Assembly (NCBI GenBank): GCA_965644315.1
Contig: CBFFRQ010000067.1
Location: forward strand, 248,001-312,000
DNA length: 64,000 nucleotides
Direction of reading: 5' to 3'
Source: Caecitellus pseudoparvulus
Taxonomy: Eukaryota; Bigyra: Bicosoecida
This document shows, in pieces, positions 31,701-41,341 of this stretch (its first letter is position 1; each line of letters starts with the position of its first letter). Below the pieces are notes generated by a model. That model did not search any database, was not told the DNA's origin, and worked only from the letters and a program-made list of their open reading frames with translations. Both the position numbers and the translations under genes were made by a program.

Positions 31701-34700
31701 CGCCCGTTCCGGACTGACTCGTCTGGTCTCGGCGCCTGCCCACTGCCAAGTCGGGATCCGAATCACCGCTCTCTTCGCTGGAAGTGGAGCCGTCAGTGCT
31801 CACGGCGACGATGCCAGCGCCCCCCTGGAAACGGTCCATGGACGAGCCCCGTGTCGAGTGACGCAGCAGAGACTCACCCCGCTTCCGCGGCACGGAGCCT
31901 GCCCTGGCTGAGCTGGCGTGACTGCCAGCTCGAGAGCGTGTGGCAGCTGAGCCGCTGGCCGTGCCGTATGTCCACTCGGAGTCACTGTCGCCCAGCAGGG
32001 AGTCAGAGCGCAGCGAGTCATCATCGGACCAGAACTCCGAGTCACCCGTCATGTACGAGTCACTGTCTGAGTCTTCGTCCCACGCATCGATGTCTTCCAG
32101 CCAGCTCTGCAGGCTGGGCGTGTGGGCGATGGAGGCGGTGGAGGACCCACCGCTGCGTTGACCGGACCCGGCCCCCGACGCACCCTCCTTCGAACCCGCC
32201 GCAGCCATGTGCCGGACGGCGGCGTCGAAGGCCGCGCCCTCCTTCTGGGCCAGGGCCTTGTCGAAGTCCAGCTCCTCGCCACTGGCCCCACTGCCACTGG
32301 CCGTGGAGGGGGGTGCGGCAGCGTCCGCCTTGCCCGCCCCCCACTGCGTGATGTCCACCTCTGTGAGGAGGTCTCGAGAGAGGAGCGATGCCGCGCCCCC
32401 CTCGCCACCCCCCCCATGTGCGTTAAAGGCTGCCAGCGCGGCAGGAGTCAAACCACCGGAGAGACTGGGTGCCTTGGCAGAGCTGCCGCCACCTGACCCG
32501 CCCGCCTTCCGGTTGCCGCCTTTGATGCCCACTGACTCCAGTGAGTCAGCCCCCTCTGGCCCCAGGCCACTGTCCTCGCCCACGCTCACGACGTCTACCA
32601 AGTCCACGCCGCCGCCCACCTGCATGGCAGCGAGCCGCCCCCCCTCATCCGCTTCCTCCGCCATGGGCCCTGTGGGGGGCGAGGGAACTGCCCCTTCCTC
32701 CTCCGCCGCCTTGGGCCGGCGGCGGCGGCGACGACGACGGCGTCGTCCGTGCCTGGCCTCGCGCTCACGCTGCCGCTTGGCTGCTTTGCGGGCGGCCCGC
32801 CGCGCGCGCTTTTCCTCCCTGCGCTGCCGCCGCGCTTCTTTGCGGCGCAGTTGTTCCAGCTTGCGTTCGTGTTCCTCCAGAGCCTGCACTTCCGCCAACC
32901 GCCGGCGCGCGGCGGCTTGGGCCTCCTTTTCCGCCGCATCCTTCGCTGAGAAGGACTCCCACAGCACGGCCAGGGTCAAGTTCAGCATGAAGAAGGCGCC
33001 AAAGAACACCATCAGCGTGAAGATCGTCGCCACAATGATGGGCACGTACGCCCCTTGCAAGTTGTACATCATCTGGCTCCACCCCTCCAGCGTGATGACC
33101 TGCAGAATGCTGAGAAACGCCTGCCCCACCCAGTCGAACCCCGTCAGGTGAAACTGGAACTCTGGCCGGAAGGTGGCCTCCCGCATCACCCGAGCATCAG
33201 AGAAACGCGGGTTGCCCAGCTCGTCGTAGTTGCTGCCGCACACACGCAGGCCGTGCACTGTCACGCGCCCGGCCACGCCCGTCAACGACATTTCCGCCGC
33301 TGTCGCTGCATCTGCAAGGGAGTCGCCTGGCTCAAACGTGCCGAACACAGGCCGCCCATACGGCGACACGTATTCCTGTGCCGCCTCTGCCCCTTGCGCC
33401 TGCGCCACGGCGCTGACGTTGAAGGGGGCGACGAAACTGTCAGCTGCGTCACACCGCCCCTTGCCACCGTTGCCCATGTCACAGGTGAGCACGAGGCTCT
33501 CATCCAACGGCCACGTGCACTGTCGGGGGGTGTGCCAGGGGCTGCTGGACTGTGTCCATCCTGCTTCGTGCAGCGGAATGCCGCCGGCGGAAAACACGCC
33601 CCCGGAACCATCCGCCTCGCCAGCCCCACAGGCAGGGAAGGCCGTTCGATTCTGCAACAGGTGGGCAATGTACGCAACCGCTTGGGGGTACGTGACGTAA
33701 TACGCACGGGCCCCCGTCTCGATATAGTGAATGACGTCTGCGGCGGAAGTGTTGGCGAAGGAGCCTGTCCCCGCCACCGCCTCGGCAACACGGCGCGAGG
33801 GGTGGTCCGTGAACACAGAGTACGGGTGCAGTTGGGGGTTGCCCAGGGTGGGCTGCAGCGCCGTGGCGAGGAAGGAATGCACGAGGTCCCCGGAGGCAGC
33901 AGTGTCGGGCGACGGGCGCTGTGCCGTTGTGGCGGCGCTGGAGTTCGCATCCAATCCCTGCCAGAAGTAAATCTGCTGCTCCCGGAATCGATCCACCGTC
34001 ACGTCGGGTGCGTCGAAGAAACGCTCCGTCGCCTCAAAGTACAGTGGCTGCACGTCACCTGGCGCACCTGGTGGCGGCGTAAGGTGCCAGGCGGGCACGG
34101 CCAGCGGGCGGTCAGTCAACCGGCACCGTGCGTGCAGCAGACCAGCCCACAGCTGCACGCCCAGGATGCCCACGATGGCGAATGCGAAGCCCAGCAGGGC
34201 CAGCACTTGCAGCAGCTTGGGGATGGCGCCGAGCAGCGACGACACCAACACACGCATGCCAGGCAGCACAGTGAGGGAGCGCAGAGGGCGCAGGACACGC
34301 AGTGTGCGCAGCACGGCGATCTGGGGCATGCCGGGGATGGCGCTGACCAGGCCTGACAGCACGACGATGAAGTCCAGCCAGTTCCAGCCGTCGCGCAGGT
34401 ATGCCCCCGTCTCCATCCAGAACCCCATGGCTACCACCTTCATGGCGGCTTCAATGGTGAACAAGACGGTGAACACCACCTCGCTCTCCTCCACCAGCTG
34501 GTTGCGCAGGGAGCGGGAGGGGTCAGGCTCCATCGTCTGTGGGTCCAGCGACTGCAGGCGATAATCCTGCTGTGCCAGTAAGATGCTGTTGGCCACGATG
34601 AGGCACAGGATGACGTTCTCGAACCACCGCCACGTAACCAACCACACCATGGCTTGACGGAAGGGCGACTCTTCCGTGAACAGGAACAGCGACCGAGGAG

Positions 34701-35210
34701 AAAACTGCAGAGGAGGGGGGGTGTGGGGGATTCCAGTCGCTGCGACGGACGAAACGCACGCCTGCAGAGGTCCGCACCCGAAACGTCCGTCCATGCGCGA
34801 CGAAGTTCGTCTCCAAATCGTCCACGCCGAACTGAGACTGGCTTGCCATTCGCACCTGTGTAGCACGAGGGCGGCGGCAGTGACGCCCGCCGCGGAGCTG
34901 GGAAGGGCAGGGGAAACGCCAGGCTCCTCACGTGAGCTCGAACCGCCGCATTCTCGTAGTAGTTCGGCACACGCTTGCCGCCATCGCCATCGATGGAGAC
35001 AGAGCTGTGCTGTGTGAGGGCCGTCGAGCCGATGGAGTGCGTGGAGGCTCCCTTCTTCAGCGGCGCCTGCGAGCTGCCCTGGACTGAATCCGCCCGCCCC
35101 CTCAACGCTGGCCTGCCAGCCTCACGGCGCTGGGAGCTGAGGGTGGAGCTGGGCCCCTCCCCTGCCTGGGCGCCCTGCTGTGCGGAGGCATCCCCAGGCG
35201 ACCCCTGCAT
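22744..35210 (-). CDS. giant four-domain voltage-gated Ca2+ channel alpha subunit
   Basis: The exons are 35210-34932, 34855-34760 and 34704-22744, giving 4,111 residues. The introns of 76 and 55 bases restore the frame into the first repeat (TEESPFRQAMVWL). Four ion-transport repeats are present, with S1 near residues 145, 1835, 3180 and 3560. Each has an Arg-rich S4, for example LRTLRVLRPLRSL, LRTFRLFRVFKLAR, LRALRSLRALRPLRV and VRTFRVLRIVRL. Pore loops read TLEGW, TGEDW, TTEQW and TGENW, so the filter is EEEE, as in Ca2+-selective channels. After repeat IV there is an EF-hand-like region (WTQLDPHATMFITTERLVLF). The III-IV linker is short, as usual. The I-II and II-III linkers are each about 1,000-1,100 residues and disordered, with Arg and Ser/Gly tracts. 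This makes the protein roughly twice the animal Cav length. It acts in the plasma or ciliary membrane; gating partners are unknown. Confidence 0.93.
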
Positions 35211-35691
35211 CGCAGCAAGGTGGTGGCTTGTCGTGAGAGGAGCGTCAACGGGAGGCGCTCGTCACGCCACCACGTGCGACGTGGCAGCTGGCTCGCTGTG
35301 CGGCCCAAGCCCCTAGCAGAAGGAGTCCTTTGCAAGTCGTGGACTGTGGAAACAGATTGCAACGGCCAGTACTCGAATTTATGGGGGGTGCCTTGCGCGC
35401 AGGTGTCATGGTTTTGCCCATATGGTGAATTTGTGGCCACTGGCCGCCAACCACGGAGCGACCCATTCCCGGCCCACCCACATGATCTCTACACGCCACA
35501 GCTCCCAAACGCCTTTCTTGGATGGATGGGAGGCGCAGGCATGCGGTGTGCAGACTGGCGCGGCTCCAAGAGCCTTCGTTTAGAGTCCACATGAAAGCCT
35601 CACAAACCGCACCTGGGATACACAAAGACTCGCAAAGATCACATACCAAGGAGCCTGCCTGCGACACACAATGCACACTTTACGGGAACTG
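35211..35691. other. intergenic spacer, no gene seen
   Basis: This lies between the start of the channel gene and the stop of the ankyrin-type gene, both on the minus strand. The longest open frames, on either strand, read as random translation. It likely holds the channel promoter. No repeat or RNA gene was recognised. Confidence 0.45.
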
Positions 35692-38600
35692 TCAGGTTTT
35701 CCCGTCTTCCACCGGCTCCTGCATCGCAGCGGCACGGAACGCCCCGACACATGCCCATGCCGCACTGCGTCGCGCCTTGCGCTCCAGGCTGGCCATACTG
35801 CACATGCCCACAGCACCCACTCTCCGTGCACCACTGTGCTCCTTGTGTGTAAGGTTCAGCACCCACCACGCCAGGTGCGGCCAGTCGTTCGCCACGGCAC
35901 GTTGCAGGAGCGCCGTTGCGTTGTGCAGGAGCCCAGCTCGCACATCCTCCGAAGCTGCGCGGAACAGCACTGCCAACGTGGCTTCTTGACCATGCGCACT
36001 CGCCATGGCCCATGCTTGCGCCTGCACCTTGTCCCAGGACGCGTCGCTGGAGGCCGCAGTGAGGAGAAGACTTGCCGCCCAGGGCTGGCCCGCCCGGCAC
36101 GCCTGCAAAAATGCCGCCTGCTGGCCCCGAAGCAGGCTGCCCCCCCTGTCGATCTCATCTTCATCTTGGCGAAATTCTTCCGCTGTGCGCTCAAGGAGTG
36201 ACTGCAGCAAGGTGACGTGGCCCCACTCGGCAGCTGCCTCGAGTGCGATGAGCGGCGCAGAGTCGTCGCAGCCGACACACGCGTCAAGCAATTGGTGGAC
36301 AACTGTGTGGCTTCCACGCTGTGCTGCCGCTTGCACAGTACTGCTGGCAGGGGCGGCATGCGCACGAGCTAGGAGGGTCGAAACCACTGCGGTGCAGCTG
36401 TCAGGCGCGCTGGCAGAAGTCACGGATGCCAGCAAGCACTCGTCCAGGTGTTGCGACAAGAACGACTCACCGGCAAAGTCCAGCGCAGCATGCACTGTGC
36501 CAACACAACCACTGGCACACGCTGCCAGCACCACTGCATGGGCAACGCCCTTCGCCTTCGGGCTGCCACTAATGCTCAGGATCTGTTGCAGGCGGGTTTG
36601 CTGGAACGCAGGTAAGCCCCGGCCCTGCAGCAGCCATTTCAAGCCACCAGAAAAGCCCGCAGTTGCGGCAGAGACCAAGAACAACCTGTGCTGATCAGGG
36701 GACAAGTCCTCTGCCGCATCAACAAGACTTGCCTGCAGCATGCTGGACACTTCAAGGTGTCCATGCTCCGCTGCGTGGCACGCACTCCGGGCATGCAGGC
36801 TGGCCACCCCAGCCTTCGCACCGGACAGTAGCCACTGCACAATGTGTTCGTGTCCGCCTGCACATGCACGCTGCAGTACGGCGGCATACCAGTCCATCTC
36901 AACACCCGGTGCCTGCTGCAGGTGTCGCACCGCTTGCCCCGTTTCACCGCTTGCTTGCCGAAGCGCCTCAATATCAACCAGTGCCTCACTCTGAGACGCT
37001 GCAGCGAAGTCTTCAAAGCCCGCAACACATAATCGCAGAATGAGCACAAGGTGGTGCACGTCACCGCCCCCAGCGGCTCCCAGCACGCCTGCCTCCACCG
37101 CTCTCGGCCACTCCTTTGCCCCGACGGCACTCTGCACCCACTGCAGGCAGGACAGGAGCGTGCCTGTGCAAGCACTGCGCACTGATGCCTCCACCAACTT
37201 CTCTGCGTATTCTGCTCGCAGCGCATGCCCCTCTCCGCGTAGCTCGAGCAACTCAACAGAGCTATCCCACCGCATCTTCTCTGCTGCAGCCGCTGCCGCG
37301 TGCAGGATGGCAGATTCGAGGGAGAGAGCGGTGGCAGACTCGCCTTCGTCAAACTTACCGCGCTCTGCGTCTTGGAACACTTTGAAGGCACCAAGCGAGC
37401 GCAGAGTCTCCACAGCAACTGCCACACAGTGCGTGTTGCCTGCGCTGGCAAGAGCGCGTGACGCCCCAGCACACAAAAGAGCGTGTGACGAAGCGTGGCC
37501 TGTCGCCGCTTCCAGCGCCCCAGACGCCGAGGGCGTCTGCGAGCAAGCTGCTGCACACTCTGCCAGCAGCCAGCGCAGAACCTCTGTGAATCCGCCACCA
37601 CTCGCAGCTTCAACGGCGCCGCCTAGATCGCTGGCCCAGAACTCCAGCGGAGCCGGTGGCAACGCCCACACCTCCTGCACCATGTCCAGGCTGCCACTCA
37701 CACACGCCCACTTCAAAGCGTCCCTGTGACTGAGCCAGCTGGGCCAATGACCTTCCAAGCGCCGCAAAGCTGCGAGAACAGGCACGCTCCCACCTGCCAC
37801 GCCAGAGAGGTACGCTCGCGGGTTGTCAGGCAGTGACAGCGGTTGCCAGGGCGGCGGCGGGCCCAGAAAGTACTGCACTGCCGTCTCCTGGCCGTGCAGG
37901 GCAGCCAGCTCCAGCAGGCACCCTCGCCGCCAAGCTGTGACCATGGGCTGCGCGGGACCGCTCCAACCCCCCTGCACGAGCTTGGACATGCTGCGAAGGA
38001 GCGGGACGTTCCCTGCCGCGGCGGCCAGCTGGCACCCGGCCAACCACAGCTGCCCTTGCCCTGTCCACATGTCAGATACGCCGTCCCAAGCACTGCCAGT
38101 CCAGCGGTGGCCCTTGCTCAGCGGCAATGGCCAGGAATGCTCTCCGCCAACTGCGCCCGCCAGCCCCCGCACCACCTCGAACACGAACAGCTCATCCCCC
38201 TCCACACCCTGCTGCATGCCGTGCAGGAGAGCCGTGACGGCGTCCAGAGGCCTGGGCTGGTGCTGGGTTGGGGCGTGGCCTGCCTGTGGCAGGTGACTCA
38301 CCAAGTGGCTGGAAATGGCTGACGCCAGACTCGCCGCGCTGCGAATGGTGTCTGCCGCCGCCAGACAAGCAGGCAGCAACTTGCCCCACACTGGAGCATC
38401 CAGGGGAACTGCAAAGCGCCCCAGCAGAGCCAGCGCCAGAGCGTGCACGGCTGGTTCAGGGCACGCACCGGCCCCACCTTCGCCAGCCCACGCTGCGATG
38501 CGACGCAGCAGGTTTACACTCGGCCAGGCCTGTGCGTCGCCCGTGGGCCAGGCATGGGGTGGCCACTGCGCCTTTCCGTACGCCCCTTTCCACTCCGAGG

Positions 38601-38874
38601 CATGCCCCCACCGCGCGGTGCCCTGGACTGGGCAGGGCGGCAGCGAACTTGCAGCTGGTTTCCAGTCCCTGTCGCTGGTGCCTTGGTCTGCGGGCGAGGG
38701 GGTGACACAGTGCGCACAGGAGCATGGAGCGTTGGAAATTGGAGGGCGTATAGCGTGTGTGCTCAGCATTGTTGTCCCTTGCCCAGCGTGCGTGGGCGTA
38801 CGTTGCAAGGAGTCAAATGGTGCCGACGCAGCCGTGTCTGCACCGACGGCGGAGGAGCTCGCCCCGCATCCCAT
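35692..38874 (-). CDS. ankyrin-type repeat protein with N-myristoylation start
   Basis: The ATG at 38874 was chosen over an upstream in-frame GTG. It gives MGCGASSS, with Gly2, Cys3 and Ser6 as expected for N-myristoylation plus palmitoylation. An intron at 38688-38801 (GTACGC...CCGCAG, 114 bases, phase 1) removes a poor-quality stretch and leaves 1,022 residues. Most of the protein is made of helical pairs typical of degenerate ankyrin repeats: ALKWACVSGSLDMVQEVW, CRAGQPWAASLLLTAA, AAEWGHVTLLQSLLERT, AAEHGHLEVSSML. The units diverge strongly from the ankyrin consensus, as in many protist ankyrin proteins. It is probably a membrane-tethered scaffold or binding protein; partners are unknown. 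The F-box membrane gene starts head-to-head about 520 bases away. Confidence 0.75.
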   Translation of the reverse strand: MGCGASSSAVGADTAASAPFDSLQRTPTHAGQGTTMLSTHAIRPPISNAPCSCAHCVTPSPADQGTSDRDWKPAASSLPPCPVQGTARWGHASEWKGAYGKAQWPPHAWPTGDAQAWPSVNLLRRIAAWAGEGGAGACPEPAVHALALALLGRFAVPLDAPVWGKLLPACLAAADTIRSAASLASAISSHLVSHLPQAGHAPTQHQPRPLDAVTALLHGMQQGVEGDELFVFEVVRGLAGAVGGEHSWPLPLSKGHRWTGSAWDGVSDMWTGQGQLWLAGCQLAAAAGNVPLLRSMSKLVQGGWSGPAQPMVTAWRRGCLLELAALHGQETAVQYFLGPPPPWQPLSLPDNPRAYLSGVAGGSVPVLAALRRLEGHWPSWLSHRDALKWACVSGSLDMVQEVWALPPAPLEFWASDLGGAVEAASGGGFTEVLRWLLAECAAACSQTPSASGALEAATGHASSHALLCAGASRALASAGNTHCVAVAVETLRSLGAFKVFQDAERGKFDEGESATALSLESAILHAAAAAAEKMRWDSSVELLELRGEGHALRAEYAEKLVEASVRSACTGTLLSCLQWVQSAVGAKEWPRAVEAGVLGAAGGGDVHHLVLILRLCVAGFEDFAAASQSEALVDIEALRQASGETGQAVRHLQQAPGVEMDWYAAVLQRACAGGHEHIVQWLLSGAKAGVASLHARSACHAAEHGHLEVSSMLQASLVDAAEDLSPDQHRLFLVSAATAGFSGGLKWLLQGRGLPAFQQTRLQQILSISGSPKAKGVAHAVVLAACASGCVGTVHAALDFAGESFLSQHLDECLLASVTSASAPDSCTAVVSTLLARAHAAPASSTVQAAAQRGSHTVVHQLLDACVGCDDSAPLIALEAAAEWGHVTLLQSLLERTAEEFRQDEDEIDRGGSLLRGQQAAFLQACRAGQPWAASLLLTAASSDASWDKVQAQAWAMASAHGQEATLAVLFRAASEDVRAGLLHNATALLQRAVANDWPHLAWWVLNLTHKEHSGARRVGAVGMCSMASLERKARRSAAWACVGAFRAAAMQEPVEDGKT

Positions 38875-39395
38875 GAGAAGCACAGGAGACCTGTGCGCGC
38901 GGAGAACGTGCAACTGGGTGCTTGTGAGCTCGAATGGTGAACCCTCGTGCAGCACCGGGCAGGTCTGTGCGTGCGGCTTGAGCGGGCAACTCGGCGAGGT
39001 TGGGCCAGGTCGCCGCGCTGCGAATCGAGTTCAGAGGCTCAGGGGACGAAGCACCAGACCGGAAGCAGTATGCAGGAAGCCCCATATACAATGGGCATGA
39101 TACCGCTCTGCTTCTCACCTTCAGTTCAGAGATTGGCCCAGGAGAGCGGTGACTGGCAAGCGGCGTTTCATGTGCGCAACGCCGTCGCCAGCAACTGCGA
39201 GCAGAGCAGGCCACTCAGCACTGCGCAATGTGCCGCGCTTCCCAAAATGACCCAGGTGCACAGCCCCACAAGCTGCACCTTGCAATCCACCGCGCAACAC
39301 TCGCCAGCTCGCACCCTGCCTGCCATCGAGCACTTACGCGTTGTTTCTGGTCTGCGTTTTGACGAGCAGCTGCAGCTGCCGTGGGCCGGCACAGC
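38875..39395. other. divergent intergenic region
   Basis: This lies between two genes that start facing away from each other (ankyrin-type on minus, F-box/TMEM185-like on plus), so it should hold both promoters. No TATA-like or repeated element stands out. An open frame on the plus strand up to 39399 reads as low-quality protein. Confidence 0.45.
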
Positions 39396-41282
39396 ATGAG
39401 CCGCGCCGCAAACTTGCCGCAGGACGTGTGGCAGCACCACCTCATTCCTTTCCTCGATGTGCCCAGCCTCGGCAAGGCCGAGTGTGTGTGCCCTCAGTGG
39501 GCGGCACACGCCAGCCAGGCGTCTGCTTGGCAGAGCAAGCTCCCGCAGGCGCCATCGCCCGACACCCTCCACGCCCCCTTGGCACATGCCCAGAGTGGTG
39601 TGCCGATCGCGACGCAAGTTGCGGCAGCCAAATCCGCGCTGGCAGGCGTCAGGCAAGCCAGCGCCGCCCAATTGGTCAAGTGGATGGCTTGCCTTCCAGC
39701 GGCACAGCACACGGCTCGCCAAGGGCAACCCAAGCAGGAGTGCATCGTGCGGTTTGCCTTTGACACTGTCCGTGCACGCCTCAACTCCGGCATGGCGGTG
39801 CGGAGGACGGACAGCGGCTGCGCAGGCGGGACGGAGCAAATTCCGCAGCACACGCAGCCGCCGCCAGGCGCAGACTTGGCGCCCAGTGTGGTGATTGAGC
39901 ACGAGCTGCGATTCATGTCTCCAGCTGCAGCTTGGCTGCGGTGGGGGCTGGACTGGTGCCAGCACACGCTGCTCCTTCTGGTGCCGCCCAGTGGCCTGGT
40001 TGTGTTTTTTGCGTTGCTGGGCGCTCGCATGGACGGCTACATCAGCCTGTCCTACCTGTCCATCTTCTCCATCCTCGTCGGCATCACCTCAGTCGTGGTG
40101 CTGGTGGGCATCCTCGCCATCGCCACTCGCGTCCTGACAGAGCAGGCCCGCCGTGCCCTGTACCGGGCAGGCCTGCTGGTCTCCAAGCAACACGGCAGCA
40201 CTGCGTTGCCAGCGTACAACGCAGCGGCTTCGTGGGCAGCAGCCTGCGCCTCGGAGGGTAGAGCCCCCCTCACCTTGCGCCAGCTGCGATGGCACTTGGC
40301 GTGGCTGCCCAATGGGGATGTGGAGCGGCGGTTCACGCTGTGGGGCATGGCAATGTGGTGGCTCATTCGGCGCGTGCAGCAGCCCAAGCAGCATCTGGTG
40401 TGGGCCCTGGCAGCCAGCACCGTCACGCTGTTCTTCGCCAGCCCCATCGCGCTGGCGCTGAAGGCCACAGGCGTGTGGGTGGACTTGCCGCTGGGCTGGC
40501 GCACTGCCATGCTCCCTGCACTGCTCGTCCTGCTCGCAACCCTCCTGTGGCCCAATGTCATCGGCATGACGTACGGCACCATCCCCGCATACCTGCGGTT
40601 CGGGTACAACCTCGTCTGCTGCCCCCTCGCCCTACCCCTGGTTGCCACCCTCACGCTGTGGGCCTTGCGTCTAGACGGTATGGACGTGTCGCTAGAGGCG
40701 GTGTTTCTTCCCGTGTGGCTCAGTGCTGGGGCGCTGACAGCCACGGCGTTGATTGGGGCCATTGCTGCAGCATGTGCATCTGGCACATGCACCCGCCAGG
40801 CCAAGACGGCGCCACCTGCGCTGCACACGGCTCGGACCAGCCCCACACCCACCCGCCAGCCAAGCACCCTGCGGAATCGAGGCGCCTCCTCGGCTTTCTC
40901 CGCGACGGCGCCACGGCACCCCCGCTCGGCAGATGACACGAGCAGCGCATCTCTCCTCGTCTACCCTGCTGTGGCTGGCGCGCTGCTGTGCTGCCTGCTC
41001 GTCGCGGCGCTGCTGTTGTTGTATTTCAAGGTCGCAGCTGACGAGGCAGGGGCGGAGGCTGCCAGGGCTGGTCGCGCCATGCCCCACGCCAACCGCTCAG
41101 CTCGCTGGTGGACGTCATGGTCCTTCGCCATCGCCCCCACGTGGGCCCTGTCCCTGGCTGTTCTCGCTGCTGCCGTTATCATCCGGCGCCGTGTTCTGCA
41201 TGCCCAGGCCCGGTGGGTGGCGACACACGCTGAGCGGTGGCAAGAACGCCTGGCATTCGGCAAGGCCACGCGCGCAGCGTGA
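39396..41282 (+). CDS. F-box protein fused to TMEM185-like membrane domains
   Basis: The first ATG, at 39396, gives a 628-residue single-exon protein. Residues about 3-45 form an F-box (LPQDVWQHHLIPFLDVPSLG, then C-CPQWA), the Skp1-binding element of SCF ubiquitin ligases. After a linker there are at least eight hydrophobic segments. Two of them carry the TMEM185/Fragile-X-F type signature of an L-R-DG motif followed by a short aromatic loop and an F-P-W helix. The first is ALLGARMDGYISLSYLSIF (about 40008) and the second ALRLDGMDVSLEAVFLPVW (about 40663). A Ser/Thr/Pro-rich cytosolic loop lies near 40790-40940. The combination suggests a membrane-anchored substrate receptor for ubiquitin ligation, but that is inference. 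The F-box is short, so the call rests on the N-terminal motif. The TMEM185 resemblance is reasonably strong. Confidence 0.7.
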   Translation: MSRAANLPQDVWQHHLIPFLDVPSLGKAECVCPQWAAHASQASAWQSKLPQAPSPDTLHAPLAHAQSGVPIATQVAAAKSALAGVRQASAAQLVKWMACLPAAQHTARQGQPKQECIVRFAFDTVRARLNSGMAVRRTDSGCAGGTEQIPQHTQPPPGADLAPSVVIEHELRFMSPAAAWLRWGLDWCQHTLLLLVPPSGLVVFFALLGARMDGYISLSYLSIFSILVGITSVVVLVGILAIATRVLTEQARRALYRAGLLVSKQHGSTALPAYNAAASWAAACASEGRAPLTLRQLRWHLAWLPNGDVERRFTLWGMAMWWLIRRVQQPKQHLVWALAASTVTLFFASPIALALKATGVWVDLPLGWRTAMLPALLVLLATLLWPNVIGMTYGTIPAYLRFGYNLVCCPLALPLVATLTLWALRLDGMDVSLEAVFLPVWLSAGALTATALIGAIAAACASGTCTRQAKTAPPALHTARTSPTPTRQPSTLRNRGASSAFSATAPRHPRSADDTSSASLLVYPAVAGALLCCLLVAALLLLYFKVAADEAGAEAARAGRAMPHANRSARWWTSWSFAIAPTWALSLAVLAAAVIIRRRVLHAQARWVATHAERWQERLAFGKATRAA

Positions 41283-41341
41283 AGAACCCCCGTCTGTGAA
41301 TGCATGTTGCTGCTTGTGGGAGGAGGGGGTCCAGTGTGCCG

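Noticed and set aside
38947-39399. A 150-codon plus-strand frame before the F-box gene
   Set aside because: No good ATG context or motif; it lies in a divergent promoter region and ends just inside the F-box gene start.
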